DNA from: Prevotellaceae bacterium
GTDB lineage: Bacteria > Bacteroidota > Bacteroidia > Bacteroidales > UBA932
NCBI GenBank assembly: GCA_031281125.1
Contig: JAITFU010000068.1
Span: 1 to 34,320, forward strand
Direction: 5' to 3'
DNA: 34,320 bases
Below the pieces are notes generated by a model. That model worked only from the letters and a program-made list of their open reading frames with translations. It did no database searches and had not been told where the DNA came from. Of the stretch, positions 16,555-25,071 are shown piece by piece. Position numbers and translations under genes: made by a program. Every line of letters starts with the position of its first letter. The stretch's first letter is position 1.

Positions 16555-18924
16555 ATGACAAAAGGGGGTTACATATCATTTTTTCTTTTTCTGCTCATTT
16601 TGGCGCCTTGCTCTTTGTGTCGTGCCCAAATTGATCAGAAAACCGATGTGATTCACCTTTTAAAGGCAGAAGTAAGGGCTGAGCATTATGTGGAAAATGG
16701 AATCACTTATAGACGGGTTATTGGCCCTGCTAAATTTTTGCACAACAACACCTATATCTTGTGCGACACCGCCCTTTGGAATACCCAAAACCGTACGCTC
16801 GATGCCACCGGAAATGTACGCGTGCTCCAAGATCAGACCCAGTTAACGGGAGAGACCCTTCACTATATCCAGGACCTCAATTTGGCACAAGTGCGGGGCA
16901 AAGTGGTAGAGTTATTTGATAATAAGAACAATCACCTCCGTACCCAAAACTTGGACTTTAACACCAAAGACAGTATTGGCACCTTTTTTGGCGGAGGAAG
17001 TATGATGGACAGCGACGGAAACGTTCTTGAAAGCCTCTATGGTCGCTATTTTTCTAAGGAAAAGCTCTTTACGTTTGAGCAGAGAGTGGCCATGTATGCC
17101 GATACGGTGACCATCAAAGCCGATTCTGCTTTTTACCGAACAGATACCAACATCGCCACATTTCGTGGAAACATTAACGCTTGGCATACAGATGGATACC
17201 TACGATCAAGTCGCGGTCAATATGAACGGGATCTCGATTATTTTCACTTTAATAGAAATGTGTATCTAAAAACAGACGATAATGAGGTTTGGGCAGATAC
17301 CCTCAATTTTGATCGACAAAAGGGGACGGGAACTCTTTACGGAAACATACAAATCCTCGATACCACTCAACACGTTATCTTGTTGGGAGATGTGTGTCAC
17401 TTTTGGAATGATCCACAAAAGATTCGCCTTACCAAGAACCCCGTTTTTATTGCCTACAAACTTGAGGAAGATGCCACTGACTCACTCTTTGCACGTGCAG
17501 ATACCCTGCTCTACCAAGTACTTCCCAAGTATCAGGTGGATAGTTCTGAAGTGGTAAGGGCAGAGGCCCGCTTACGTTACCTCAAGCCGGCCAAACCTGT
17601 TGACTCCCTGCCTCAGCCTGTCCCCCAGTCTGTTGACTCCCTGCCTCAGCCTGTCCCCCAGCCTGTTGACTCCCTACCTCCGACCATCTCTCCACCTATT
17701 GACTCTCTGCCTCCGACTGTTCCTCCACCTCTTGATTCCCTGCCTCCGCCAATCCCTCAACCTCTTGACTCCCTGCCTCCGCCTGTCCCTCAGCTTGTTG
17801 ACTCCCTGCCTCCACCCCCACCCTTAGACACTACGTCTATCCGTCTCTTGTATGCGTGGCACAACGTAAAAGCATTTAGAAACAATGCCCAAGGTATAGC
17901 CGACTCCCTCATTTTTCACACAATTGATTCTACTGCAAGACTTTACGGAAAACCTGTGCTATGGAACGACAACAATCAGTTTTCCGCCGACAGCATCCAG
18001 TTCTTTTTCTATCAAGATAAAATCCATCGCGCCGACCTCTTCTCTACGGCCTTTGTGGTATCCCAGGAAGATGTCCGTCTCTTTAATCAAATCAAAGGAA
18101 AAGATATGATCGCCTACTTTCGCGACAACGATATTTACCGATTTGATGCCATTGGCTCCGCTGAGGCCATCTTTTGCATTCGCGAAGACAGCCTTGTCTC
18201 CTCAATCAATCGAAAATCGAGCAAAGAATTATCTATATCGCTCAAAGAGAGACAAGTACAGCGCATCACCTATAAAGAAAGTATCAAAAGCAATCTCTAT
18301 CCACTGCTTGACCTAAGTATTAAGGATCGTGAACTCCCCAATTTCAGATGGATGGACAGTTTGCGTCCAAAAGATCGCTATGCCATCACCTCCAGAGCTA
18401 TACGCCCTTCTATTGCCGATCAGTCCCAAACCGTCCAACCGCCTTCCTTTCCTTACACCCAACAATTCTTTCCCGGACACATCAAACCCATTGAACTAAA
18501 GCCCAAGAAGTCCGATACGCCACCTCTCCTTACCGACACCCTCCCAACGGTTTCTACGATTATTCCTAACATCGATTCTATCAAAATCAATCTGCTCTCA
18601 GGGCTTTTTCGCAATCTCAACAGAGACTCACTCCAAAGATCAGAGACACCACCTCCCGACACCATATTGCCACTACATCCTCCAATTATAGTCGATGCAC
18701 CGCCCCCACCATCCGATACATTAGTGCCTCCTATCCAAATCATTGGGGATCCTACCGATCCCAAAGTGCAGGAAGTAACGCCCTACACTCCCACAAAAAA
18801 AGAGCTTCGCGTCCAACGAAGAGCAGAACGGAGAGAGCTTCGCGCCCAACGAAAAGCGGAGCGGAGAGAGAAGGCCGCGCTCAGAAGGGCAGAACGAAAA
18901 GCTAAGGCAACACAAAGAAGATAA
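16555..18924 (+). CDS. OstA/LptA-like periplasmic protein with two repeat blocks
   Basis: 789 residues from the ATG at 16555; the track start at 16495 lies within surA. A signal peptide (about 1-24) is followed by OstA/LptA-like beta-jellyroll sequence (about 30-320: NTQNRTLDATGNVRVLQ, DSAFYRTDTNIATFRGNI, NEVWADTLNFDRQKGTG). The family in Bacteroidetes is thought to take part in LPS transport. Residues 349-414 are six 11-residue VDSLPQPVPQ-type repeats plus a partial seventh. A second OstA-like block follows (about 425-600: GIADSLIFHTIDSTARLYG, DIYRFDAIG). The end is Pro-rich, then a Lys/Arg-rich tail (750-789) built from 11-residue units. The repeats are unusual for the family and appear to be linker and tail additions. 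Confidence 0.88.
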   Translation: MTKGGYISFFLFLLILAPCSLCRAQIDQKTDVIHLLKAEVRAEHYVENGITYRRVIGPAKFLHNNTYILCDTALWNTQNRTLDATGNVRVLQDQTQLTGETLHYIQDLNLAQVRGKVVELFDNKNNHLRTQNLDFNTKDSIGTFFGGGSMMDSDGNVLESLYGRYFSKEKLFTFEQRVAMYADTVTIKADSAFYRTDTNIATFRGNINAWHTDGYLRSSRGQYERDLDYFHFNRNVYLKTDDNEVWADTLNFDRQKGTGTLYGNIQILDTTQHVILLGDVCHFWNDPQKIRLTKNPVFIAYKLEEDATDSLFARADTLLYQVLPKYQVDSSEVVRAEARLRYLKPAKPVDSLPQPVPQSVDSLPQPVPQPVDSLPPTISPPIDSLPPTVPPPLDSLPPPIPQPLDSLPPPVPQLVDSLPPPPPLDTTSIRLLYAWHNVKAFRNNAQGIADSLIFHTIDSTARLYGKPVLWNDNNQFSADSIQFFFYQDKIHRADLFSTAFVVSQEDVRLFNQIKGKDMIAYFRDNDIYRFDAIGSAEAIFCIREDSLVSSINRKSSKELSISLKERQVQRITYKESIKSNLYPLLDLSIKDRELPNFRWMDSLRPKDRYAITSRAIRPSIADQSQTVQPPSFPYTQQFFPGHIKPIELKPKKSDTPPLLTDTLPTVSTIIPNIDSIKINLLSGLFRNLNRDSLQRSETPPPDTILPLHPPIIVDAPPPPSDTLVPPIQIIGDPTDPKVQEVTPYTPTKKELRVQRRAERRELRAQRKAERREKAALRRAERKAKATQRR
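17599..17819 (+). repeat. 33-bp tandem repeat coding VDSLPxPxPxx units
   Basis: Six full 33-base units (17599-17796) and a partial seventh (17797-17819) follow one another in frame, each coding an 11-residue unit such as VDSLPQPVPQS. Units 1 and 2 differ by one base; later units diverge further. It is a proline-rich linker between the two OstA-like blocks. Units 1, 2, 3 and 7 begin with GTTGAC. Confidence 0.95.
18802..18921 (+). repeat. 33-bp tandem repeat coding a basic Lys/Arg-rich tail
   Basis: Three in-frame 33-base units begin at 18802, 18835 and 18868 (ELRVQRRAERR, ELRAQRKAERR, EKAALRRAERK), followed by a partial unit up to the stop. Units 1 and 2 are nearly identical in DNA. The coded segment would be a highly basic helix. 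It has the same 33-base period as the proline-rich block but an unrelated sequence. Confidence 0.9.
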
Positions 18925-19010
18925 GTGTTTCTTTTATGGTTATTTGGAATGCTGTATTAAGGTTTACAATAAATTCAAAAATTTTACCGAAAAATATCAG
19001 AATTATTTGT

Positions 19011-19018
19011 TACCTTTG
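19011..19018 (+). promoter_or_regulatory. -7 element TACCTTTG upstream of the FISUMP lipoprotein
   Basis: TACCTTTG lies 44 bases before the ATG at 19063 within the 138-base gap after the OstA-like gene. No clear TTTG box at the usual distance. The rest of the gap is AT-rich with no terminator hairpin that I can see. Confidence 0.5.
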
Positions 19019-19062
19019 TCGGCAATTACGTAATAATCTATTAATCACTTAAGTTTGCATTT

Positions 19063-19986
19063 ATGAAAAAACTATTCTTTGTACCATCTGCTCTCATGGT
19101 GATGGCTTTGGTTACCGGCTGCCCTCCCTGCATGGATTACATTCCTGAAAACCCCTTCTCCATCGTCCCTGTCACCGACGTTTCATTATGCCTAAAAGAC
19201 TCCACCACACGTGCGCCCGGCTCCATTTTTACCATGAATTATTCTGTTTTTCCTACTGACGCCACCAACAAAGCAGTTACTTGGGAGAGCAGCGATGAGA
19301 GCGTAGCTACTGTTTCTAACGGAACAGTCACCGTTACAGGTGCAGGCGGAACCCGCTGCACCATTACGGTCACCACCGTTGACGGTGGTGAAACGGCAGT
19401 ATGTAAAGTTTTTGTTGCAGAAGAGCTTAGTACCGACGCACCCGGTTGGGGCGCAAGCCTTGGCACCGTTAGTTTTGCTTCGGACAAAACGTGGACCGTG
19501 GGTAACCAAATTTGGTCGGATGTGGTCATCTCCTCCGCCTGCAACAAGGAGAGCTATAACGGTGGCGAGTCACCCAACTTCCTTGCAGACGGTCGCAACA
19601 ACCCCGGCTACCCCGGCACCCTCTTTTCTTGGGCAGCTGTTGTCCGTTATCAAGACCAGCTTTGTCCCTGTCCTTGGCGCGTTCCCACCTATCAGGATTT
19701 TATAGATTTAGACATTTCTTTGGGTGGAAACGGCATAAACAGAAGCGGTCAAACGGCATTTATCAACAGTACCTATTACGATCCCTCGGTTTGGGGTGGC
19801 GACTTAGTTAAATACTGTATCGGTAACGGCCTTGTGTTATCTATGTTCGACATTGCGTTCTACTGGTCACAAACCGATGGTAAGATATACTGGGGGAATT
19901 GCTTTCAGTTCACAGCCGATGGATGGGTCCAAATGCACCTCTATTACCAAAAGTATTACGGAATCACTCTACGTTGCGTTAAGTAA
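19063..19986 (+). CDS. Lipoprotein with Big_2-like and FISUMP-like domains
   Basis: 307 residues. The signal ends in the lipobox LVTGC (C20). Residues about 36-119 look like a bacterial Ig-like group 2 (Big_2) domain: VTDVSLCLKD, FPTDATNKAVTWESSDESVATVSNG, GTRCTITVTTVDGG. Residues about 125-307 look like the FISUMP (Fibrobacter succinogenes major paralogous) domain: GNQIWSDVV, CPCPWRVPTYQDFIDL, YWSQTDGKIYWG, and the end GITLRCVK. Such proteins are cell-surface lipoproteins of unknown role in Bacteroidetes. The gene has its own promoter and converges with the amidohydrolase gene, with only 3 bases between the stops. Confidence 0.85.
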   Translation: MKKLFFVPSALMVMALVTGCPPCMDYIPENPFSIVPVTDVSLCLKDSTTRAPGSIFTMNYSVFPTDATNKAVTWESSDESVATVSNGTVTVTGAGGTRCTITVTTVDGGETAVCKVFVAEELSTDAPGWGASLGTVSFASDKTWTVGNQIWSDVVISSACNKESYNGGESPNFLADGRNNPGYPGTLFSWAAVVRYQDQLCPCPWRVPTYQDFIDLDISLGGNGINRSGQTAFINSTYYDPSVWGGDLVKYCIGNGLVLSMFDIAFYWSQTDGKIYWGNCFQFTADGWVQMHLYYQKYYGITLRCVK

Positions 19987-19989
19987 GGA

Positions 19990-21069
19990 TTATTCCAATA
20001 TATTCAAAAATTTTACTGCATTGTCGTGTGCAATTTTCATGTAGGACTCCTCTCCCAAGCCCATCCGCACGTTCATGCTAAACCAGCGCTCATTCCGCTC
20101 TAAGTTAGACATATAATAATCGGAACCAAACAGCACCTTGTGGCTCACTTCCCGATCGTGCAACAGGGCGCTGAACAAGGCTAATAAATCCATATCGGCT
20201 CCGGCGTAAGAAATGTCGGAGTATGTATGGGGGAATGATCGTAACATCTTGAGTACTTTAACAAACCAATTGTTCTGAATCTCTATCGGATCGTTACTTT
20301 TGTAGTATTTGATACATTGTGCATCCCCGCCAAAATGGGCAAAACACAACTTGAGCTGGGGAAAATCTTTAAGGAGCCACAGATAGTTATCGGGATCGGT
20401 ATAGTGGTCGCCAAACTGTTTTTTGGAAGAGTAGTTCATCACCTCTTGAGTTTTAGGATGTATTCGCTCTTTTGGGGGTGGGATGTTTCTGCCAAAAACA
20501 GGGCCTGATGCCGAACAGTGGGTCGTCACCGGAAGATTATACTTTTGTGCATATTCATACAGAGGATAGAGGCGCTCGTCAAAAGGGAAAAACCCTAAGG
20601 AGGGGTAGAGCTTAATGCCTGTAAAGTTCTCTTCTTCAATATATCGACGAAACAGTTCAAAGAGATCGGGCCGTCTGGGATCGGCACAGAAAAAAGGATA
20701 CAATTTTTGGGGAAATTTTTGCTTGAGCAAAGCCAACTCACTCAACTGTTGAGTAAAAGGCTTTGGCGCTTTACCTGCGCCCATGTAATCAAAATCGATG
20801 GAATGGACGGCAAAACGGGCATCCGAAGGGTAAAACATACACAAACGACTAAATACTTCCTCCTGAGAAGCCACATTTCCATTGGTCAAAAAAACGGCCA
20901 ATCGATCTAATTTTCCATCGTCTTTCCAAGGAATTAGCTTATGTAATACCCGTGCTAACCTCACCCTTCCGGCCGTTGTCGAAGCCAACAGCCGCTGGCC
21001 GGTAATAAACTTTACCGGAACGTGATTAAAAGTAAACAAATGTGTATGGCAGTTGATTATGCACGGCAT
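19990..21069 (-). CDS. Amidohydrolase-2 family metal-dependent hydrolase
   Basis: 359 residues starting at the ATG at 21069 (MPCIINCHTHLF). The ORF-track start at 21093 is a TTG inside the glyA end; the ATG leaves a 17-base gap and places the HTH metal motif near the N-terminus, as in the family. Other TIM-barrel metal-site stretches are FTGIKLYPSLG, PVTTHCSASG, CFAHFGGDA and VLFGSDYYM. The substrate cannot be named; relatives include decarboxylases and lactonases. It is the last gene of the rpsF-rpsR-rplI-glyA run. No signal peptide, so it is cytoplasmic. Confidence 0.85.
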   Translation of the reverse strand: MPCIINCHTHLFTFNHVPVKFITGQRLLASTTAGRVRLARVLHKLIPWKDDGKLDRLAVFLTNGNVASQEEVFSRLCMFYPSDARFAVHSIDFDYMGAGKAPKPFTQQLSELALLKQKFPQKLYPFFCADPRRPDLFELFRRYIEEENFTGIKLYPSLGFFPFDERLYPLYEYAQKYNLPVTTHCSASGPVFGRNIPPPKERIHPKTQEVMNYSSKKQFGDHYTDPDNYLWLLKDFPQLKLCFAHFGGDAQCIKYYKSNDPIEIQNNWFVKVLKMLRSFPHTYSDISYAGADMDLLALFSALLHDREVSHKVLFGSDYYMSNLERNERWFSMNVRMGLGEESYMKIAHDNAVKFLNILE

Positions 21070-21086
21070 AATGCGCTGCTTATCAG

Positions 21087-22367
21087 TTACCAAGAAAAGA
21101 GGGGTAAACCGCTCATCATAGACTTAACCTGCCCCTTTACCGCAGCAATCTCCTTTTCGTGTTCGGATTGACTCAATACCTTGTCAACCAAATGTACAAT
21201 CGGCTCCATATCTTTCTCTTTGAGGCCCCTTGTGGTGATGGCCGGAGAGCCAACCCTTATGCCTGAAGTTTGAAACGGAGAGCGGGAGTCAAAGGGCACC
21301 ATGTTCTTGTTTACGGTTATATCGGCCTGTACCAATACCTTTTCTGCCATTTTGCCGGTCAGTTCGGGGAATTTGCTGCGCAAGTCTATCAACATCACGT
21401 GATTGTCCGTTCCGCCGGATACTACTTTATATCCTCTCTCGTTAAAGGCGGTAGCCATTGCCAAAGCGTTCTTCTTTACTTGCTCCTGATATACAGCAAA
21501 TTCCGGTTGCAACGCTTCGTAAAACGACACCGCTTTTGCAGCTATAATGTGCTCTAAGGGACCTCCTTGAATACCGGGGAATACGCTCGAATTGATCATG
21601 GCCGACATCATCTTGGTCTCTCCTTTGGGCGTTTTTACGCCCCACGGATTTTCAAAGTCTTTGCCAATGATAATCAATCCGCCGCGTGGTCCGCGTAACG
21701 TCTTGTGGGTGGTAGAGGTGACAATGTGGGCATATTTAACGGGATTGTCCAAAAGTCCCACTGCAATCAATCCGGCAGGATGGGCCATATCGACCATAAA
21801 GAGGGCGCCAATCTGATCGGCAATGGCGCGCATACGGGCGTAGTCCCACTCTCTTGAGTAGGCCGAGGCACCGCCAACAATCAGTTTTGGTTTATATTCC
21901 AACGCCTTGCGCTCCATATCGTCATAATCGACACATCCGGTATCCTCTTTTACTTGATACCCAACTGCATTATAGAGAATTCCGGACATATTTACCGGTG
22001 AACCGTGCGTGAGGTGGCCGCCATGCGCCAAATCTAAACCCATAAAGGTGTCGCCGGGTTTGAGGCAAGCCATAAATACCGCCATATTGGCCTGTGCACC
22101 GGAGTGGGGCTGCACATTGGCATACTCGGCATCAAAGAGTTGGCACAATCGGTCAATCGCTAACTGTTCCGATTGGTCAACAATTTCGCATCCGCCGTAA
22201 TAACGGGCACCCGGATAGCCTTCTGCATACTTATTGTTCATCACAGACCCCATAGCCTCAAGGACTTGGGGACTTACAAAATTTTCTGAGGCAATCAACT
22301 CTATTCCGTTCTGCTGTCGTGCTTCCTCCTTACGAATCAATTCGATAATTTGTAAATCTTGTTTCAT
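21087..22367 (-). CDS. glyA: Serine hydroxymethyltransferase
   Basis: 426 residues, the usual length. The PLP lysine lies in [14 protein letters not shown]. Other family stretches are [48 protein letters not shown], and [13 protein letters not shown]. It converts serine and THF to glycine and 5,10-methylene-THF, the substrate for MetF, whose gene is elsewhere in this window. It follows rplI by 17 bases with no promoter of its own seen, so it is expressed with the ribosomal proteins. Confidence 0.98.
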   Translation of the reverse strand: MKQDLQIIELIRKEEARQQNGIELIASENFVSPQVLEAMGSVMNNKYAEGYPGARYYGGCEIVDQSEQLAIDRLCQLFDAEYANVQPHSGAQANMAVFMACLKPGDTFMGLDLAHGGHLTHGSPVNMSGILYNAVGYQVKEDTGCVDYDDMERKALEYKPKLIVGGASAYSREWDYARMRAIADQIGALFMVDMAHPAGLIAVGLLDNPVKYAHIVTSTTHKTLRGPRGGLIIIGKDFENPWGVKTPKGETKMMSAMINSSVFPGIQGGPLEHIIAAKAVSFYEALQPEFAVYQEQVKKNALAMATAFNERGYKVVSGGTDNHVMLIDLRSKFPELTGKMAEKVLVQADITVNKNMVPFDSRSPFQTSGIRVGSPAITTRGLKEKDMEPIVHLVDKVLSQSEHEKEIAAVKGQVKSMMSGLPLFSW

Positions 22368-22384
22368 CTCGTTACATATCAGGG

Positions 22385-22837
22385 TTACTCTTCTCCTACA
22401 ATCTCTACTTTAATGTTTGCCTTAATCTCTCGATATATTTTGATTACAGCTTCATACTCGCCTACCTCTTTGATGTGGCCCTCTCCGGCCAAAACAATGT
22501 TGCGACGGTCGATTTCAAATCCTGCAGCAGCCAATACGTCTGCCACTTGAATATTATTAACGGAACCAAATATTTTTCCGGTGCTGCTCACCTTGGTGGC
22601 TAATTTAAACTGTTTTCCGTCTAATTTGGCCGCCAAATCGGTGGCATCCTTACGGATCTTGGCCTCCTTGTGGGCACGTTGCTTGAGGTTCTCGGCCAAT
22701 ACTTTTTTTGCCGAAGAGGTTGCCATAATGGCATATCCCTTGGGAATAAGATAATTTGCTCCGTATCCGTTTTTTACGGTGACTAGGTCGTCTTTATGGC
22801 CTACATTAGGCACGTCTTGTTTTAAAATGATTTCCAT
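22385..22837 (-). CDS. rplI: 50S ribosomal protein L9
   Basis: 150 residues, the typical length. N-terminal [34 protein letters not shown]-type segment (23S rRNA-binding domain) is followed by the long charged helix ([19 protein letters not shown]) and the C-terminal domain ([25 protein letters not shown]). Third gene of the rpsF-rpsR-rplI trio, 18 bases after rpsR. Confidence 0.98.
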   Translation of the reverse strand: MEIILKQDVPNVGHKDDLVTVKNGYGANYLIPKGYAIMATSSAKKVLAENLKQRAHKEAKIRKDATDLAAKLDGKQFKLATKVSSTGKIFGSVNNIQVADVLAAAGFEIDRRNIVLAGEGHIKEVGEYEAVIKIYREIKANIKVEIVGEE

Positions 22838-22855
22838 GGTTTCTTCTCCTCTACG

Positions 22856-23125
22856 CTATTTTAACAAATCGGTTACATAAGGAAGCAACGCAAGGTGACG
22901 GGCACGTTTAACGGCCTGAGAAACTTTACGTTGAAACTTTTGAGAAGTTCCTGTAAGGCGACGGGGCAAAATTTTACCCTGCTCATTTAAAAAGCGTTTC
23001 AAAAATTCTGCGTCCTTATAGTCTATATAGGTAATTCCCGTCTTTTTAAAACGGCAATATTTTTTCTTTTTCACCTCCACGGCAAGGGGGTTGAGGTAGC
23101 GGATTTCGTTGTTTTGTGTTGGCAT
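22856..23125 (-). CDS. rpsR: 30S ribosomal protein S18
   Basis: 89 residues, with the S18 core [26 protein letters not shown] and [30 protein letters not shown]. It binds the central domain of 16S rRNA as a pair with S6, encoded 13 bases upstream. No ssb gene lies between rpsF and rpsR. Confidence 0.98.
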   Translation of the reverse strand: MPTQNNEIRYLNPLAVEVKKKKYCRFKKTGITYIDYKDAEFLKRFLNEQGKILPRRLTGTSQKFQRKVSQAVKRARHLALLPYVTDLLK

Positions 23126-23138
23126 GATTCTCTCCTCC

Positions 23139-23495
23139 TTATAGTTGTGGTGTTTGAATGGGTTCTACCTTTTTGTCATGTCGTTTGGTGGCATACGCAA
23201 CGGCATGCTTGTCCATACTAAAAGTGAGAAAACGAATGATTCGCTCGTCACGACGATACTGAAGCTCGAGCTTGGCAATCAACGTAGGGTCTGCCTTAAA
23301 TTCGAACAGGTGGTAAAATCCTGTTGTCTTTTTTTGGATAGGATAGGCCAATTTTCGCAGGCCCCAATCCTCTTCGTGCACCATCTCACCCTGATTTTCG
23401 GTGATATAGTCACGGTACTTGCTTACCGCTTCCTTCATCTGAGTATCAGACAAAACGGGAGTTGCAATGAAAACGGTTTCGTACTGTTTGATCAT
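23139..23495 (-). CDS. rpsF: 30S ribosomal protein S6
   Basis: 118 residues starting [17 protein letters not shown], with [22 protein letters not shown] and [14 protein letters not shown], all typical of S6. First gene of the trio, with a promoter element 31 bases upstream. The leader is short (about 25 to 30 bases) and AT-rich. Confidence 0.98.
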   Translation of the reverse strand: MIKQYETVFIATPVLSDTQMKEAVSKYRDYITENQGEMVHEEDWGLRKLAYPIQKKTTGFYHLFEFKADPTLIAKLELQYRRDERIIRFLTFSMDKHAVAYATKRHDKKVEPIQTPQL

Positions 23496-23525
23496 AATTT
23501 GTATTAATTGTTAAAAAATGGGCTG

Positions 23526-23533
23526 CAAAGGTA
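23526..23533 (-). promoter_or_regulatory. -7 element TACCTTTG of the rpsF-rpsR-rplI-glyA operon
   Basis: The minus strand reads TACCTTTG 31 bases before the rpsF ATG. The T-run of the upstream pepD terminator ends just before it, so terminator and promoter are fused head to tail. Confidence 0.6.
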
Positions 23534-23544
23534 AACAAAAAAAT

Positions 23545-23574
23545 GGTAGGGGTGAAAAATTTTTCGCCCCTACC
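23545..23574 (-). terminator. Rho-independent terminator of pepD
   Basis: GGTAGGGG and CCCCTACC form a perfect 8-base stem, extendable inwards through an A-run/T-run, and on the minus strand it is followed by ATTTTTTTG. It lies 20 bases after the pepD stop, at the expected site. The opposite strand also has a T-run after the stem, but no plus-strand gene ends here. Confidence 0.85.
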
Positions 23575-23593
23575 CCATTTTTTTTGATCTTTG

Positions 23594-25051
23594 CTACCGT
23601 GTCGGCGCATTTTTTAGCACCTCCACCAAAAAGTCCCACCACTTCTCCACCGTTGGAATCAATGCCCTTTCATCGGGCGAGTGGGGAGAGCGCAGGGTGG
23701 GTCCGCAGGAGATCATGTCCCAATGGGGATAGTTTCCACCCAAGATGCCGCACTCTAATCCGGCATGGATCGCTTTTACCTGAGGCTCCACACCAAACAT
23801 TTTTTGGTATATCTCTTTCATTTTCTTGAGAATAGGCGAATCCATATTGGGACGCCATCCCGAATATCCGCCGCTAAACTCTGTGTTGGCGCCTGCAAGT
23901 GCAAAGGTGGCACCCAAAGTTTGGGCCAATTTTTCTTTTGCAGAATCGACAGAGCTGCGCATGAGGCACTTAATCCAAATCTTTCCATCTTCTGATTTTA
24001 CAATGGCTAAATTATTGGAGGTCTCAACTAAACCGGGCATACTGTCACTCATGCGGAATACGCCGTTAAAGGCTGCAATCACAGAGCGTACCGCAGTAAT
24101 GGCCGTAGCTGCATCCATCACAAAAGCGGGGGGTGTCGATTCGGCAACCAACGCCACTTGAACATCCGGATCTGCGATGGAGAGTTCGGCTTTTGCGGCG
24201 GCGGTTATCGTTTTGATGTGTGCTTCTACATCTGTAATCTTGTCTTTGGGAACCACAACCTTGGCAAACGCTTCGCGAGGGATGGCATTTCTAAGACTGC
24301 CCCCTTCGATTGAGGATAAACGCACGCCAAACTTGGTGAGCAAAGGTAATAACAAACGTGTAATCAACTTATTGGCATTACCTCTGTAGAGTACGATGTC
24401 CATTCCGGAGTGGCCTCCTTTGAGTCCCGTTACATTGAGGCTGTATGGTGCCATATTGGCGGGAACGGGTTCCTCTTTGTATCCAAAGGTAAAGGTGCCG
24501 TCCAATCCGCCGGCGCATCCTACATAGAGTTCGCCTTCATCCTCAGAGTCAAGGTTAATGAGGATATCGCCTTTGACCACACCTCCCTTTAGTTCGCGGG
24601 CGCCCGTCATTCCGGTCTCCTCCTCTGCGGTAAAGAGCGCTTCTATAGGCCCATGTACCAAATCTTTGGCTTCTAATACCGCCATGGCGGCGGCCATACC
24701 CAAACCGTTATCGGCACCCAAAGTGGTGCCGGTGGCATATACCCATTCGCCCACAATACGCGGTTCAATCGGGTCTTTTTCAAAATCGTGTACCTTATCG
24801 CTGTTCTTTTGTGGCACCATGTCAAGGTGCGCCTGAAGGATAATGCCACAACGCCCCTCCATGCCGGAGGTGGCCGGTTTGCGAATAATCACATTTCCTG
24901 CATGGTCAACAATGGTTTCAAGTCCAAGGTCTTCTCCAAATTTTTTAATAAAAGTTACCACTTTTTCCTCATGTCCTGAGGGGCGTGGGATTTGGGTGAG
25001 TGCATAAAAATGTTTCCACACTCGTTTGGGGTTTAAATCTGCAATCGTCAT
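23594..25051 (-). CDS. pepD: Cytosolic aminoacyl-histidine dipeptidase (M20C, PepD)
   Basis: 485 residues, the length of PepD. Metal-binding and catalytic stretches are LQAHLDMVPQ, TLGADNGLGMA, LFTAEEETGMTGA, INLDSEDEGE and IHAGLECGILG. The dimerisation lid (about 205-390) includes GLKGGHSGMDI. No signal peptide, so cytoplasmic. The family hydrolyses a wide range of dipeptides. It follows the DUF4831-like gene by 20 bases and ends in a clear terminator. A POT peptide transporter lies nearby, so imported dipeptides may be its substrates; this is inference. Confidence 0.96.
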   Translation of the reverse strand: MTIADLNPKRVWKHFYALTQIPRPSGHEEKVVTFIKKFGEDLGLETIVDHAGNVIIRKPATSGMEGRCGIILQAHLDMVPQKNSDKVHDFEKDPIEPRIVGEWVYATGTTLGADNGLGMAAAMAVLEAKDLVHGPIEALFTAEEETGMTGARELKGGVVKGDILINLDSEDEGELYVGCAGGLDGTFTFGYKEEPVPANMAPYSLNVTGLKGGHSGMDIVLYRGNANKLITRLLLPLLTKFGVRLSSIEGGSLRNAIPREAFAKVVVPKDKITDVEAHIKTITAAAKAELSIADPDVQVALVAESTPPAFVMDAATAITAVRSVIAAFNGVFRMSDSMPGLVETSNNLAIVKSEDGKIWIKCLMRSSVDSAKEKLAQTLGATFALAGANTEFSGGYSGWRPNMDSPILKKMKEIYQKMFGVEPQVKAIHAGLECGILGGNYPHWDMISCGPTLRSPHSPDERALIPTVEKWWDFLVEVLKNAPTR

Positions 25052-25071
25052 ATATGTAATGTTTTAAATGT

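Noticed and set aside
17599-17819. CRISPR-like array
   Set aside because: The repeats are contiguous, in frame and without spacers; it is a coding tandem repeat.
17600-17827. 75-residue repeat ORF in another frame
   Set aside because: Frame shadow of the 33-base repeat in the OstA-like gene.
21070-21093. TTG start of the amidohydrolase overlapping glyA
   Set aside because: The ATG at 21069 places the HTH motif at the usual distance and avoids the overlap.
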